Shown: piece by piece, positions 23,995 through 35,412 of the stretch
How the letters are laid out: each line of letters begins with the position of its first letter
Position numbering within the stretch: position 1 is the stretch's first letter
Source of the DNA: Rhynchosporium graminicola
Taxonomy: Eukaryota; Ascomycota; Leotiomycetes; Helotiales; Ploettnerulaceae
Assembly: GCA_900074885.1 (NCBI GenBank)
Contig: FJUW01000002.1
Span: 1,005,001-1,069,000, forward strand
DNA: 64,000 nt
Direction: 5' to 3'
Notes under the pieces: model-generated
Seen by the model: the letters and a program-made list of their open reading frames with translations, nothing else
Told to the model about the DNA's origin: nothing
The model's database searches: none
Program-made: the position numbers and the translations under genes

Positions 23995-25330
23995 ATGATG
24001 CATCTCAAGTTCTCCAGTGTTGTTGTCCTGGCACTAAGTGTCGTCAGTTCACAATGTTGGCCAGACATGCCATTCCATACAAACGGACGATGGATTTCCA
24101 ACGCTAAAGGAAAGAATGTCACGTACGTCGGAGTAAACTGGCCTGGAGCAGCTGATGTGATGATTCCCGAGGGACTTCAATACACGTCAATTGCAAAGAT
24201 CGTCTCGGATATCAAGAGTTTGGGAATGAATGCCATTCGTTTGACGTTTGCCATTGAGATGATAGACGACATTCTGGATAAAGGAGGTGATGTTAAACTA
24301 TCTGCTGCATTTAACAAGGCCTTGGGAGCTACAAACGGGTCGGTTGCATATCAGAAAGTCTTGAAAAACAACCCAGGATTTTCCGCCAGTACGACTAGAC
24401 TTCAAGTAAGCGATTTGACCTTGACCCGGCAGGGAGACCTTTTCACTAATTTCTGACCAGGTCTACGATGCCATTGCTGCTGAGTGCTTCAAACAGCAAA
24501 TCTACATTCAGCTCGACAACCACATGTCCAACGGGTATTGGTGTTGCGGGTCAGATGATGGAAACGCATGGTTTGGTGATAAGTATTTCAACGTGGCCAA
24601 ATGGAAGCGCGGTCTTGAGTACATGGTCAAGCACGTTAGTTGACGAGTCCCTTTTTGAATTATGATGTATGCTGATACTATCTTCAAGGGTAAATCGTGG
24701 CCAGCACTGACGAGCATCGGCATGCGTAACGAGCTGCGTGACCCTGTCAACAACGCCACTCTTCGACCGACTTACAACTGGTCCGTTTGGTATACAAATA
24801 TGGTCGCTGCTTCAAAGATCATCAATGCAGCAAACCCCGACCTTTTAGTCCTTTTCTCTGGTCTCAATTACGACACTCAACTAGGGCCAGTCGTCGAGGG
24901 TACCGATCTTGGTAACGGAGTTAGATTCCGCAAAGCAGACTTCGGGTTCCAAGATAAGATCATTCTTGAACTCCACAACTACGACAATTCAGCTACCGCG
25001 TGCAGTTCGATTCAGAGTAGCTTGTTTAACAATGGATTCAGCACGTTGACTGCGACGAAGGCTAACACTCTGCCGATGCTGTTGACTGAGTGGGGGCACA
25101 ATCAGGCGGATAATTCCTACAAAGGTGTTTATGCGACTTGCTTAAGAAGCTATCTACCTGCGCAGAAGGTCGGGTGGTTCTACTGGGTTGTAGCCGGAAG
25201 TTACTATATTCGGTCGGGCACTCAGGACTATGAGGAGACTTGGGGACTTTACAACCATGATTGGAGTGGATGGAGATCTGCTGCAAATATTGTAGAGATG
25301 AAGAAGATGGTGAAGGCGAGTTTAGGTTAG
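23995..25330 (+). CDS. Secreted glycoside hydrolase family 5 (endoglucanase-like)
   Basis: Cleaves beta-1,4-glucan or a related wall polymer outside the cell with retention of configuration. Exons are 23995-24405, 24461-24634 and 24689-25330 (408 aa). The introns use GTAAGC and GTTAGT donors and are both in phase 0. Residues 1-22 form a signal peptide (MMHLKFSSVVVLALSVVSSQ). The GH5 fold is seen from NVTYVGVNWPGA through IKSLGMNAIRLTF (strand carrying the conserved Arg) and YIQLDNHMSN. The acid/base motif is MRNE, the conserved His is in LELHNYD, and the nucleophile is in MLLTEWG. VGWFYWVVAGSYYIRSG closes the barrel. No carbohydrate-binding module or linker is present. The start is the tandem ATG-ATG at the signal peptide; the frame is open upstream but without a plausible start. 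GH5 subfamily and substrate cannot be fixed by eye. Confidence 0.88.
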
Positions 25331-25592
25331 AAGAGTCGATGTTACACCAAACCAAATTTTCACGCTATTTAATGGCCAAATTGATACAAAGTAGTCACAT
25401 GTCAGCGCAGTTGCCAGATGAATATATTGTATTGGTTGCTCCAAGGAGGACCTGAAGCGGTCTCGACTCTACTACCATAATACTCCATGATCAAGAGGGG
25501 TGCAATATCACTGTTATTTGGTGCTTTAACGACATAACTGGTTTGTTTATTTACAAGGACTTTCAGTGATAAAGATCATCTTCAATCAACCC

Positions 25593-25955
25593 TTACCACG
25601 ATGCATTTATGCGCTCAAATTCACCATCATCAATCCCAGCCGACGCAGCATGCTCGCCCACCTCCGAACCACCGTCACTCGATCCTCTAGCCTTCTGAAC
25701 CCTCGCCATCTTCTCCTTCATCTCCATCAGCTCGCTTCTCAACCTCGACAAGGTTTTGGATGTTTTCTTTTGCTTCTTGGCGCAAGTCTGACAGGTTGTG
25801 TGAACCTTGAGGGAGTGCATCGGGTGCGCGCTCATCGTTTCGCATTCTGCGGAGAAGGTTCCGTCAAGAAAGGCCTTTTGTAGGTTGCAAGAACGAACTT
25901 GAGGACCCCAGCCGTTGTGTCGACAAGAGTATACGGTTCGCTTGTGGTAGCACAT
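25593..25955 (-). CDS. Small Cys-rich conserved fungal protein
   Basis: Single exon, 120 aa, starting MCYHKRTVYSCRHNGWGP. I recognise the opening MCYHKR plus spaced Cys and His residues (C2, C11, C23, C38, then CQTC) as a widespread uncharacterised fungal family. The pattern suggests metal binding, but no named zinc-finger class fits. The second half is a charged helix (LSRLRSELMEMKEKMARVQK) likely to form a coiled coil. No signal peptide is present. It converges on the GH5 gene with 262 bp between stop codons. The open frame upstream of the chosen Met lacks similarity. The function is unknown. Confidence 0.6.
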   Translation of the reverse strand: MCYHKRTVYSCRHNGWGPQVRSCNLQKAFLDGTFSAECETMSAHPMHSLKVHTTCQTCAKKQKKTSKTLSRLRSELMEMKEKMARVQKARGSSDGGSEVGEHAASAGIDDGEFERINASW

Positions 25956-26730
25956 TGTTGATCTTGGGAACCAAAATCTCGTGAGAGGTATGTTTGGTGT
26001 GGAAACACAGAGGATGTTGTGTAAATAAGGTCGCAGTAGATAAGGAAACAAGTTCTTGATCTGGACAGCGGTATTATAGTTGTCATCTTAAAACTGTTCC
26101 CTTCTTTCGTTCGTTTGATGGCATAGTTTCCATTGTCCACAATCTGTCTGCATTTCTTTGTTCTGAGTTCTTGTGACCCTTTCTTTGTTGGTGTCGTTTG
26201 AAAAGTCGATCAACATCTGAGCCTGAACCAGATTTTCAATTTGGCATGACAACACTCTGCATGGAGGATATGATTTCGGTAGCTTTAAAAGTTATTTGAT
26301 TTAAGATTATCTGCCAGCGAAGCAGATTCCTCGCTCGATCATAACATCGCTACCCTTGCGGGCGACTCGCTTGGCGAAATATGGCACTGCGGGAAGGGCA
26401 TTTACAAGGCTCGAACCTCCTGGATTAAATTGTCAGTCATGTCGTCCAAAGGTCTCAAAAATCAGTTTTCGACTTCAGATTGTGAACGATGTAACTTTGA
26501 AACACTTTTCTTGGTTAAATCCACCTATCTCGAGCGTAAGGTTAAGGCCGTACTAGGCGAGGTTATGGCTCAGCTGTGTTGCCTCGGCATGACTCACTCT
26601 GATCTATTTTGACATATTCTGACACAATCTGACCAAGATATGCGTATATAGGGTCTTTTCTCGCGAGAGACAAAAGATTCTCTCAGTCAACCTAACCCAA
26701 ATTCGAGATTTATCATAGTCAGTTTGAATC
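25956..26730. other. Intergenic region
   Basis: About 0.8 kb with no supported gene. A TATATA-like element near 26645 precedes the small frame at 26731. Confidence 0.5.
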
Positions 26731-27105
26731 ATGCCTCATCAGCCCACTGAAACCAAGTCCACTACGACCTTCTCGTTATTCGAAGCGGACCCTGAAGATC
26801 ATCAAGTATGGAGATGGCGAAGGTCGCCCAAGATAGGGAAAACGAAAGATAATGGTGACTTACAGAAGTGTTACGAAGCAATGCCTAAGGGAATGTATAC
26901 GCGCAATCGCCATACAAAAGAAGAATTCTTGGATCTGGTTACAGGGCCGAAGCCAAAATTTCTGAATCCTTACGAGTATGACTATCCAGAAATGCCGATA
27001 CATCTCACACTGACACGAGTTCCAGCGTCGAATCAATCTTCGCGCCAAAGCACAGAAGGAAGAAAGGAATTCGAGGTTCTAATCCAGTCAGGAGACGATG
27101 TCTGA
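26731..27105 (+). CDS. Possible small hypothetical protein
   Basis: Intronless frame of 124 codons, with a TATATAG element about 85 bp upstream of the ATG. The product is charged and has no signal peptide, membrane segment or motif I recognise. Residues such as DHQVWRWRR and LNPYEYDYPEMPIHLTLTR look like real protein, not low-complexity sequence. It stands alone between gaps. It could be an orphan gene or a chance frame. Confidence 0.35.
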   Translation: MPHQPTETKSTTTFSLFEADPEDHQVWRWRRSPKIGKTKDNGDLQKCYEAMPKGMYTRNRHTKEEFLDLVTGPKPKFLNPYEYDYPEMPIHLTLTRVPASNQSSRQSTEGRKEFEVLIQSGDDV

Positions 27106-29336
27106 TTTAGGGAAGATAAAAGCCTGCGAAAAAACACTTCCACGCAAAACAAACCAACGTGAAACAGCTTTCACAGCAGGAAGGAAGTGCACTTGAGGTT
27201 GAGAAGTCATTCAGTATGGATTCGCAAGTCGTCGGAATGCAACATGACATTTTGCAAACAGAAGACTGGAGCAAAACATACCAGACGTCGACGTGTATTA
27301 GGCAGGGAAAGGAAATTTTAGACGACGATGACGATGGGAAGACGTTTCTTTTGAGCACGATACATTAGCCACGGGCAACAACCCTGTTATAGCATACGAT
27401 GATGATTTTATCTTAATATGAATGTACATGAACGATCGAAAAGCTGCTCCTGCTAGTCTTCCAGACGGAATATTCTTCCTGAAACTCGCACTGACGATGC
27501 TATCAATCACCACTGCTGTAAATACATCCTCCTGATAATCTCTGTATCCTTCCCATATCACATCTTGAAAGTGGACGCAGATCTGTGCAGGAGTGTAATT
27601 CTTGATTCTGGAAAGACTCCATAGTTCTATATAGTTTCTATGTCCCTAATCTTACCCTGAGACGTCTGGAAGACTTTTGAGACAAGACGGGATCTCTCGC
27701 CCCTGGAAACATAAGCTAATCTTACCGGCGAGGTTCTTATACCAAGTCTAGTTGGTGGGAAGGCAGACACTTATAATCAATGATATGGAGATGCTCTTCA
27801 ATTATTGCAACGCAAGGTATATATTATGTAACCAAAACGAACGTCAAATCGTGATGTGCTGGGTGACGACCAGAGGCTGGGCCAAATGGTCTGCGGCGAA
27901 GCAGTCAATTTTAAAGTCGTACTGCTTTTCTCTACAACCTGTTACTTGTGTCAAGTTAATGAATGTTTAAGTATTTGCATTACTTTGAGGCATTTCTTCT
28001 GGTGATTCTCTCTTTTATTGTCGTGAGTTGTGGAATTATGATTTGCGTGCGACCTCAATCTTGCTTCCCTTATCCATCTTCACCGGAGACGAATATTTCT
28101 GGCCTAAGAACCTGAGCTGCTCCTGTCAGATATAATTGTGGCTGGTTTTCCTGTCCCACGAGGATAGTATAACGTTGCCGATGGGACACACAGGAGTCCA
28201 GGATATGCCGTACCCTGATCAACAGTAACGCACCAGAAGATAACCATGTATTTGAAACTAGAGTGTATTCAGAGGCATATGTGTACATCGCGAGATAGTT
28301 TCTCAAGTCATGATCATATCTTCACTTAGGTCGAGCAAGTTGCCGCAAGCCATAACTATGGCAAGCCACGGCTAGATTACTATGTACTTCATAATCGATA
28401 AATTGGGCACTCGGTTGTATTCAGAGCCGTGAAAAGTCTCAGAATGACTTCAGGAAATAATAAACTAAAGTCGCGAATATTCTAGGACTTCAATCTAGCA
28501 ACTTTCAAAATACAAAAGTGTCGTAGGAATTTTGTTCTATTGGTATTTCGAAAGCCATAAGCTCTTATAGGGCTCTGCTCGTTATAAAATGACGATATTA
28601 TCCAGCCTCAAAGATCGTGACTTCTGCCTCAATATTATAGCTGAACTCACTGAAGCAAGGTTGATGTGGGTGCCCCCTTTCGGTAATTAAGCGAAAGCTG
28701 GGGAGACAAACAGCGGTGGCAGTATGATTCAAATTTCAACCCTGCCATCGAGATATTTACTTCAGCCAAGTTTTAAGCTTTCAGCCACTTCTGCAGTTAA
28801 AACAGGCCTTTACCGAAGCCCACACGATTTCAACAATGTGGCATTCCTTCCCGCGTCCAAAACCCAGCCCCAACGCTTCTGACTATAACTTCAACCACAA
28901 AGCGGGAAGTCTACTTGTGATACATATCTTTATCGCTTGGCTGTAGTGGCTGGCGTCTTGGTAATATCAAAAGATAAGATGTACTCGGCCTAGCGCGCTG
29001 TACCTCCACGGGGACGGGCTGTGGAGAACATTGGCATCGATGTCTCAGCTCACACTGAGCAATCACAGACTGAGCTGTCAGCCCTACTTGAGTTTCATTT
29101 GCTGGAGCCAAATGTAGTGCACGAGACCATGCAGTTGAGAGACCGATTGTAACCTGTACAGCCACGGAGGGCTGTACAAAATGCGAGGTCCCTTGTGAGG
29201 CTGAAGCCTTCCTGGTTCTTTTTGTCCTTTCTCCTTTATCCCTCCTTCTGTTCTTAATATCTTCGCTGTCAAACACGCATGTCATCAACCTCAAATTGAT
29301 ATCCCAGTGATATCAGTATATCGCCTGCTTACTACG
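27106..29336. other. 2.2-kb intergenic region upstream of the permease
   Basis: No supported gene. The last 400 bp hold three GATAA motifs (near 28929 and 29233 in reverse, 28973 forward). Confidence 0.5.
28973..28978 (+). promoter_or_regulatory. GATAAG motif upstream of the permease
   Basis: GATAAG matches the site of fungal GATA factors such as AreA and NIT2 that drive nitrogen-source genes. With two more GATAA motifs within about 300 bp it would suit nitrogen control of the amino-acid permease. The motif is short, so chance occurrence is likely. Confidence 0.3.
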
Positions 29337-31295
29337 ATGGTACAACCAAATAATGCATACGACAACGGTATAGAAATGGCTCACTATCAAGGCATGCAGA
29401 CAAATCCCTACAGTGGGATAGAAATCAATTCTTATGGCGGGAATATGTCTGATGACGGCTTTGAGAAATTGGCTTTGCATCAAACGGCGAACGTCTATGA
29501 CGAAGATCCAAGATCATCACTACGCAGGGACTTGAAAACCAGACAAATTTCTATGATAGCGCTTGGGGGTGCACTGGGAACAGGGCTACTCATAAATACT
29601 GGTCCCTCACTTGCAAACTCGGGCCCAGGTTCGATGTTGATTGGATACGCGCTGGTCGGAGTCCTATGTTTCACAGTCATGAGCGCAATGGTGTGTCAGT
29701 CTGCGAGCCTGTCATTACACGCTGTACTGACCATTATCAGGGTGAAATGGCAGCATGGCTTCCTTTGCCTTCTGGTTTCACAGGTTTCGCTGCCAGATTC
29801 GTGGATCCAGCTTTAGGATTCGCTCTTGGTAAGTATGCGGGCATGTCCAGTGCGTACATACCGCTGACTTCAATTGTACAGGCTGGAATTACTGGTTCAA
29901 ATACATAATCACTACCCCTAATAACATAATTGCTAGTGTCCTGGTCATCAGATACTGGTTCAACAAGGCAGAATATGATGGCCCGGGAGCAAACGGAGCA
30001 ATTTATGTTGCTGTCATTCTTGCAGGGATCATCGCGATTAATTACTTCGGCGTCGGATTCTTCGGAGAATTCGAATTCTGGCTTAGTAGTGCCAAAGTGT
30101 TGGTAATGCTCGGACTTATCATATTCACCCTCGTTCTAGCCACCGGAGGAGCAGGTACAAATCATCGCCCGACTGGATTTCACTACTGGAATGATCCTGG
30201 AGCTTTTGCTGCCTATAAAATCAGTATGTATTATCCAAGTCGATATACCAATGTCATTCGATCAGCTGACGACTCAAAGGCGGCGGTGGCGGCAGGTTCC
30301 TAGGCTTCTGGAATGTAATGACCAGCGCAGTCTTCAGTTATCTCGGCGCAGAACTTGTAGGAGTAACGGTCGGAGAAGCTCAAAATCCACGAAGAGCAAT
30401 CCCACGAGCAGTCAAATTGACTTTCTTCAGAATCGTCTTTTTCTATATCGTCCTGATCCTTCTCCTCGGCATGACTGTACCATACAACAGCCCTCAACTT
30501 CTGTCAGCCAACACAGAAAGCGACGAAACTGTTTCTGCAGAGGCTAGTCCATTTGTTGTTGCTGCCCTAATCGCAGGTGTCAATGGCTTACCTGACGTGA
30601 TCAACGTTTGCCTCTTGATCTTTACCTTCTCAGCCGCAAATTCGGATCTCTATATCGCAACACGCTCTCTCTATTCTCTCGCAATCGAAGGCAACGCTCC
30701 TCGTATTTTCGGTCGTACTAATGACAAAGGCGTTCCTATCTATGCTCTCGCACTCTCGAGCGCCTGCTGCGGCATAGCTTTCATGAGTACCGACATAGGA
30801 ACTTTCAAGACGTTCTCCTACTTTGTCACTCTCGTCACAATCTTCGGGATCCTGACCTGGATCAGTATCCTCGTCTCACACATCTGCTTCGTACGAGCCC
30901 GTAAAGCACAACATATCGAAGACATAGCTCTTGCATACGTCTCACCATTTGGCGTCAAAGGCTCCTACGCAGCTCTGATCTTCGCCTGCATCATAACACT
31001 TTTCAATGGCTGGCCGACATTCGTGCGGAACCCTGTAACCGGCGAAAGATTCGACTGGAGGAATTTTATCGTCTGTTATATACCGATCCCGATATATCTG
31101 GGTATGATATTCGGATATAAGATTATCATGAAGACGGAGAGGGTCAAGGCTGGCCACGCGGACCTGTTTGGTGGGAAGGCGAAGATTGACGATGATGAGG
31201 CGGAGTTTTTGGCCAAGGAGATGAGGAGGAAGGGTGGTGTGATCGAGATGAAGTATCAGAGATACTATAGGATAACTTTGGGGAACTTCTTCTGA
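29337..31295 (+). CDS. Amino-acid permease (APC superfamily, YAT type)
   Basis: Proton-coupled amino-acid uptake at the plasma membrane. Exons are 29337-29690, 29741-29828, 29882-30223 and 30280-31295 (599 aa); the introns (50, 53 and 56 nt) restore conserved helices. A hydrophilic N-terminus of about 75 residues leads to the family start LKTRQISMIALGGALGTGLLINTG (helix 1, glycine-rich substrate site). Then come GEMAAWLPLPSGFTGFAARFVDPALGFALGWNYW (helices 3-4), GFWNVMTSAVFSYLGAELVGV with EAQNPRRAIPRA (helices 6-7) and FTFSAANSDLYIATRSLYSLA (helix 8). The C-terminal tail is Lys-rich and cytosolic, where such permeases are usually ubiquitinated. ATG at 29337 is the first in frame. It resembles general or proline-type permeases, but specificity cannot be read by eye. 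Confidence 0.88.
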
Positions 31296-32774
31296 GCGGC
31301 GGTGTACCACTCTCGGTTTTCCGTTATGGCGTTTGGGGAATGCTTTGATCTATGATTTCTAGCACGGATTGTGTATTTATATAGAACATGTACTGAGATA
31401 TCATAATCAACGAGATTTATATACATGTCAGATAGTTTACACAGCGGTCACTTAGACATATCTTTACCAAAACATGCCTATGCTCTGAATTGATGAATTC
31501 AGCATTGTGATTAAGCCCTGTTGATATTGTGGATGCCGAGGAAGGAAAGGGCGTAGTAGCAGGTATAGGAGAGTTCCCGCTGTCGCCACCACCACCAACG
31601 GTAGGGCCATTCAGTGACACTATTACAGGAATTCAAATGGGATCAGGCGGTGGAGTAGGCAGTATACTATCTCAAAGTCCAAGCTCCCCATTAGTGACAG
31701 TTTGTGGCGTTGCGGAGATGTGGGAGGGCCCGCCGGATCGTATGAAATGTAGGTGTTGATCCGGGGACTGTGTTCGTGGGTGGACTTGTACAGTAATTGA
31801 TGGTATGGCCCTGAGAACGACATCCGAGGAAGAAAAAATCACTCTTCATTGTCAGTCGCTTAGGAATCCGGCCAGGAACTTTTGCAAATATCTCTTTGAA
31901 CTTCAAACAGGGAAAAGCTTATCCACTGCCTGCTCTCAACGTGTTTGCCATGATTTATGTTCAGCATTTGTATCGACTGGTCGGCAGCCTTTCTCAAATC
32001 TCAACCTTCCGACTCCATCATGTGCAGGCAATCGGCCTACTGCGTTCCGAAAGAGCAATGAAATCAAGGGTGCAGGATAATAGCAAAATCAGGACTGGAC
32101 CTCTGCTTGCAAAAGATCTGTATAACCTTCTACTTGTAAGTGTTAGTGCTCAGAGAGTCAAATACTCAGGATTTGGACAAAACAGGGTCATGAGGACAAT
32201 TCAACATGTTCACAAAATGACTTGGACATCGATGAATTGTTCGACACAGGACCTGTAACAATCTTTCAGTCTTGCGGGCGAGATAGTCATTGCCATCTCC
32301 TTTTGGAATGAGTAACGCCAAGAAATTCTCAAGACAGTTGCTTTTTGAAGGCTTGCCGCGAACACTTTATGAACATCGTGAAAATTTACCTGTAAGCTGA
32401 TCAAATCAATAGTCGCACGATCTCAGCCGTGAAACTACCATATGTAGCATTTCTACAACCTCGACGGAGAAGCTTGGGGTTATATACTTGGTGAATCAGC
32501 ATGAAGAATCTAACAAGTCCAAGAAGGAGCAAACAAAAAGAGCCCTCCAAACAGACTTGCGTTACTATTTGGGCTACTCCTTCCTCCATGCAGCGATCAT
32601 CCGGGGTAAATCCAGAGACGGAAAAAACATGTAGTGGGAATACCCAATCGTGTGATATGCGATAGCCAATTCATCATGATACATAATATACACTGCTTCC
32701 TTGTACTCAAGCAAGATGCCCCAATCGCCCTTGAAGTTCTCACGGTTCCCACAGACAATTTCCTCTATCCTCAA
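31296..32774. other. 1.5-kb intergenic region
   Basis: Lies between the 3' ends of the permease (+) and bL21m (-). It contains only short frames without motifs. Confidence 0.55.
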
Positions 32775-33428
32775 TTATTGTTCAAGCACCTCAATGGTGT
32801 TGAGCTTCAATTCCGAAATCCGTAGAATCGTGAACTTCAATTTGCTCTTGACGATTTTGATCTTCCTGTTCCTCCGCTTCGTCTTCTCTTTAGTCCTCAT
32901 CGGCTCTGCCTCCGTCCCCATGACTCTCGCCCTGCACTCAAATAACCTCTCATCCACGTATGGTGTTCCCTTGAGAGTATAGTCTCGAGATCCAAGACTC
33001 GAAGCTCTGTTCAGTCGTAGGACATCCCCTGGGACGACACCCGGCATGTGAAATGGTAGTCGTACCATATCTCCAACTGTGACGAGGTATGGCTTCCCGT
33101 GAATGTGTGCACTCACATAGTGAGAAGGTTGTGTTGCCAGAAGGGGAAGAAGCTCCTTGACGGACTCGGATAGAGCAATTGGTGTCGTAATCGGTGCTGG
33201 GGGTTCGGGGACAGATCTTTTCGTTAAGACTCGTGGAGGGAAAGAGGTAGAAGCTGGCGAAGCTGCTGTCGGTAATGCGGAGGAATCGAACGATGCTGGA
33301 GGAGACTCGACATGTTGTGTGGTGGAGTTGAAATATCGAGCGCGATTAGGAAGTAAGAATGTCGGAGGGAGTGCTGAAAAAGTTATCCTCGTGTCGATGA
33401 GAGACCGCCTGACTGTTCTGCTGAGCAT
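32775..33428 (-). CDS. MRPL49: Mitochondrial large-subunit ribosomal protein bL21m
   Basis: A component of the mitochondrial 54S ribosomal subunit. Single exon, 217 aa from MLSRTVRRSL; six more residues are added if the in-frame Met at 33446 is used. The N-terminus is a basic, Ser/Arg-rich presequence, followed by a Ser/Pro/Ala linker. The L21 core starts at about residue 108: SHYVSAHIHGKPYLVTVGDM, VRLPFHMPGVVPGDVLRLNR, GSRDYTLKGTPYVDERLFEC. It ends in a basic RNA-binding tail (KEKTKRRNRKIKIVKSK then FTILRISELK). The bacterial homologue is about 100 residues, so the first half is the usual fungal mitochondrial extension. It shares a promoter of about 200 bp with the divergent NSA2. The symbol is the yeast one. 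Confidence 0.9.
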   Translation of the reverse strand: MLSRTVRRSLIDTRITFSALPPTFLLPNRARYFNSTTQHVESPPASFDSSALPTAASPASTSFPPRVLTKRSVPEPPAPITTPIALSESVKELLPLLATQPSHYVSAHIHGKPYLVTVGDMVRLPFHMPGVVPGDVLRLNRASSLGSRDYTLKGTPYVDERLFECRARVMGTEAEPMRTKEKTKRRNRKIKIVKSKLKFTILRISELKLNTIEVLEQ

Positions 33429-33446
33429 TTTGAAGTTGGGTATCAT

Positions 33447-33626
33447 TAATTGCTCCCAGTATCTTGGTGGCTCTGCAAATGCTTCATGAACTGGACATTT
33501 TTTGATTAGTCAGAAAGACCGCTAGTCCCGGAACAAATTTTAAAATCTTATCGGCATTATCGCCAGGCTCATCTTCTTGACGACTCCCCCACATCAACCA
33601 ACACCCCCCTCAACAAATCGCCCATC
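33447..33626. promoter_or_regulatory. Bidirectional promoter bL21m / NSA2
   Basis: About 180-200 bp separates the two start codons. It is the only space for both 5' regions. A pyrimidine-rich stretch with CCCCCCTCAAC precedes the NSA2 ATG. Confidence 0.6.
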
Positions 33627-34951
33627 ATGCCTCAAAATGAGTACGTGATCTTGTCTACTGCGCTTGAGGCTTTGCTAATACATTGCGCGCAGGTATATGG
33701 ACCGGTGGCGCAAGCTGCACGGAAGACGACTCGATCATGAGGAGAGAACCCGCAAAAAGGCAGCACGAGGGGGTCACAAAGCCTCCGAAGATGCGCAGAA
33801 ATTGACAGGATTGAGGGCCAAATTATATCAGAAGAAGAGACATCATGAGAAGATTCAGATGAAGAAGCAGATCAAGGCTCATGAAGAACGAAACGTCAAA
33901 TCCTCTGCGCCCAACGAGCCAAGCAGCACGCCGCTTCCCCAGTATCTTCTAGACCGTTCAAATCCAACATCCGCGAAGGCTTTGTCCAGTGCTATCAAGA
34001 ACAAGCGATCCGAGAAGGCGGCAAGATTCAGTGTCCCTCTGCCTAAGGTCAAGGGAATTTCAGAGCAGGAAATGTTCAAGGTGGTCAAGGTATGTGAAGC
34101 ATATTTCTCTACATTTCCGGCTGGGTAGACTTCACAAAGCTGTGAGTTTGGGTCGACATTGAGAATGCACGAGAGTGTCGGGGCTTGTCAGTCGCTGAAG
34201 ATAGCGAGACCTGATTCAGACATAATGTTTGGCTTCTTGATCCCGCTCGCCATATTGAAACCTTCTTACACACAGCTGACCATGAAAATGTAGACTGGAA
34301 AGAAGACTGCGAAGAAGGGATGGAAGAGGATGATAACCAAGCCTACCTTTGTCGGGCCCGGTATGCTCATTTATATATTCTTATTGATACAATACTGATT
34401 GTTTATTAGACTTTACCAGACGTCCCGTGAAGTACGAACGATTTATTAGACCTATGGGTCTCCGATACAAGAAATGCAATGTTACACATCCAGAATTGGG
34501 TGTCACCGTTCAACTACCAATTATCTCAGTAAGGAGCATCTCGGAGATGCAACATGCTGATTTAATTCTAATGCCCTATTTAGGTGAAGAAGAATCCGCA
34601 GAATCCTATGTATACCCAGCTCGGTGTCTTGACCAAGGGAACAATCATCGAAGTCAATGTTAGTGAATTGGGTATGGTCACAGCTGGAGGAAAGGTCGTT
34701 TGGGGTAAATGGGCTCAAATCACGTAAGTCATTGTTTCCATTTTACTGCATTTTGTAAGACATGGCAAACGTGAAATTCCGGACCTTGAAGAAGGTCATC
34801 TCGAAAGCAGATTTGTGCTTCAGCCTGTAGAAAAGCGAACTGACTTTGCTCGCAGAAACAATTGCGAAAACGACGGATGTGTAAATGCGTAAGTCTACAT
34901 TAGTTATCAAAGAAATCAGCTGACTAATTTCACAGTGTCCTCCTTGTTTGA
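33627..34951 (+). CDS. NSA2: Ribosome biogenesis protein NSA2
   Basis: A nucleolar factor of pre-60S particles needed for 27SB pre-rRNA processing. Seven exons: 33627-33640, 33693-34089, 34294-34360, 34410-34528, 34584-34723, 34856-34888 and 34936-34951. They total 262 codons, giving 261 aa, the length I recall for the yeast protein. The first exon carries only MPQN and part of the next codon. The body matches family blocks throughout: [130 protein letters not shown], ending GCVNAVLLV. The N-terminal half is a basic coiled region and the C-terminal half an eS8-like beta barrel. The 204- and 132-nt introns are long for this window. Confidence 0.95.
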
Positions 34952-35412
34952 TAAAATTAATTCACTGGAAATTGCATGGCATGGCGTTGAGGCGTTGGGG
35001 AAATGTGAAGAAAAGTCACGGGATCATCAAAATATTGAAATTGGTAGGAGAATAGATAACCGATGTTCTCGTCCTCGGAGCAATCATTCTCAATGTTAGA
35101 GAACTACTTCCATCCCCGGATTGTCTTGATATCTCATCTCACTGGGCTGTTTGATATCAATAAAAATGGCTAGCATTATGTAAGTCTGATGTGATTGGTC
35201 ATTTCGTACCTTCCTAGAATTCTTCATTTAAAACCCGTGTGCAACTTCAGGTTCCCATATTGCCTCCGAATTTACCGCGCGGCCTCCCTTGAAAGTATTT
35301 TGTCCAAACAGGGCAGAATTTTACGACACATTGAAGTCTGAGAATCGTACTCAAATTCTGAAGCGAGAAGTTACATTGATATATTCCTGACGGCCCACAC
35401 TCGAACGCGAAC
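34952..35412. other. Intergenic region upstream of the alpha/beta hydrolase
   Basis: 460 bp containing the NSA2 3' end and the hydrolase promoter. No feature stands out. Confidence 0.5.
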
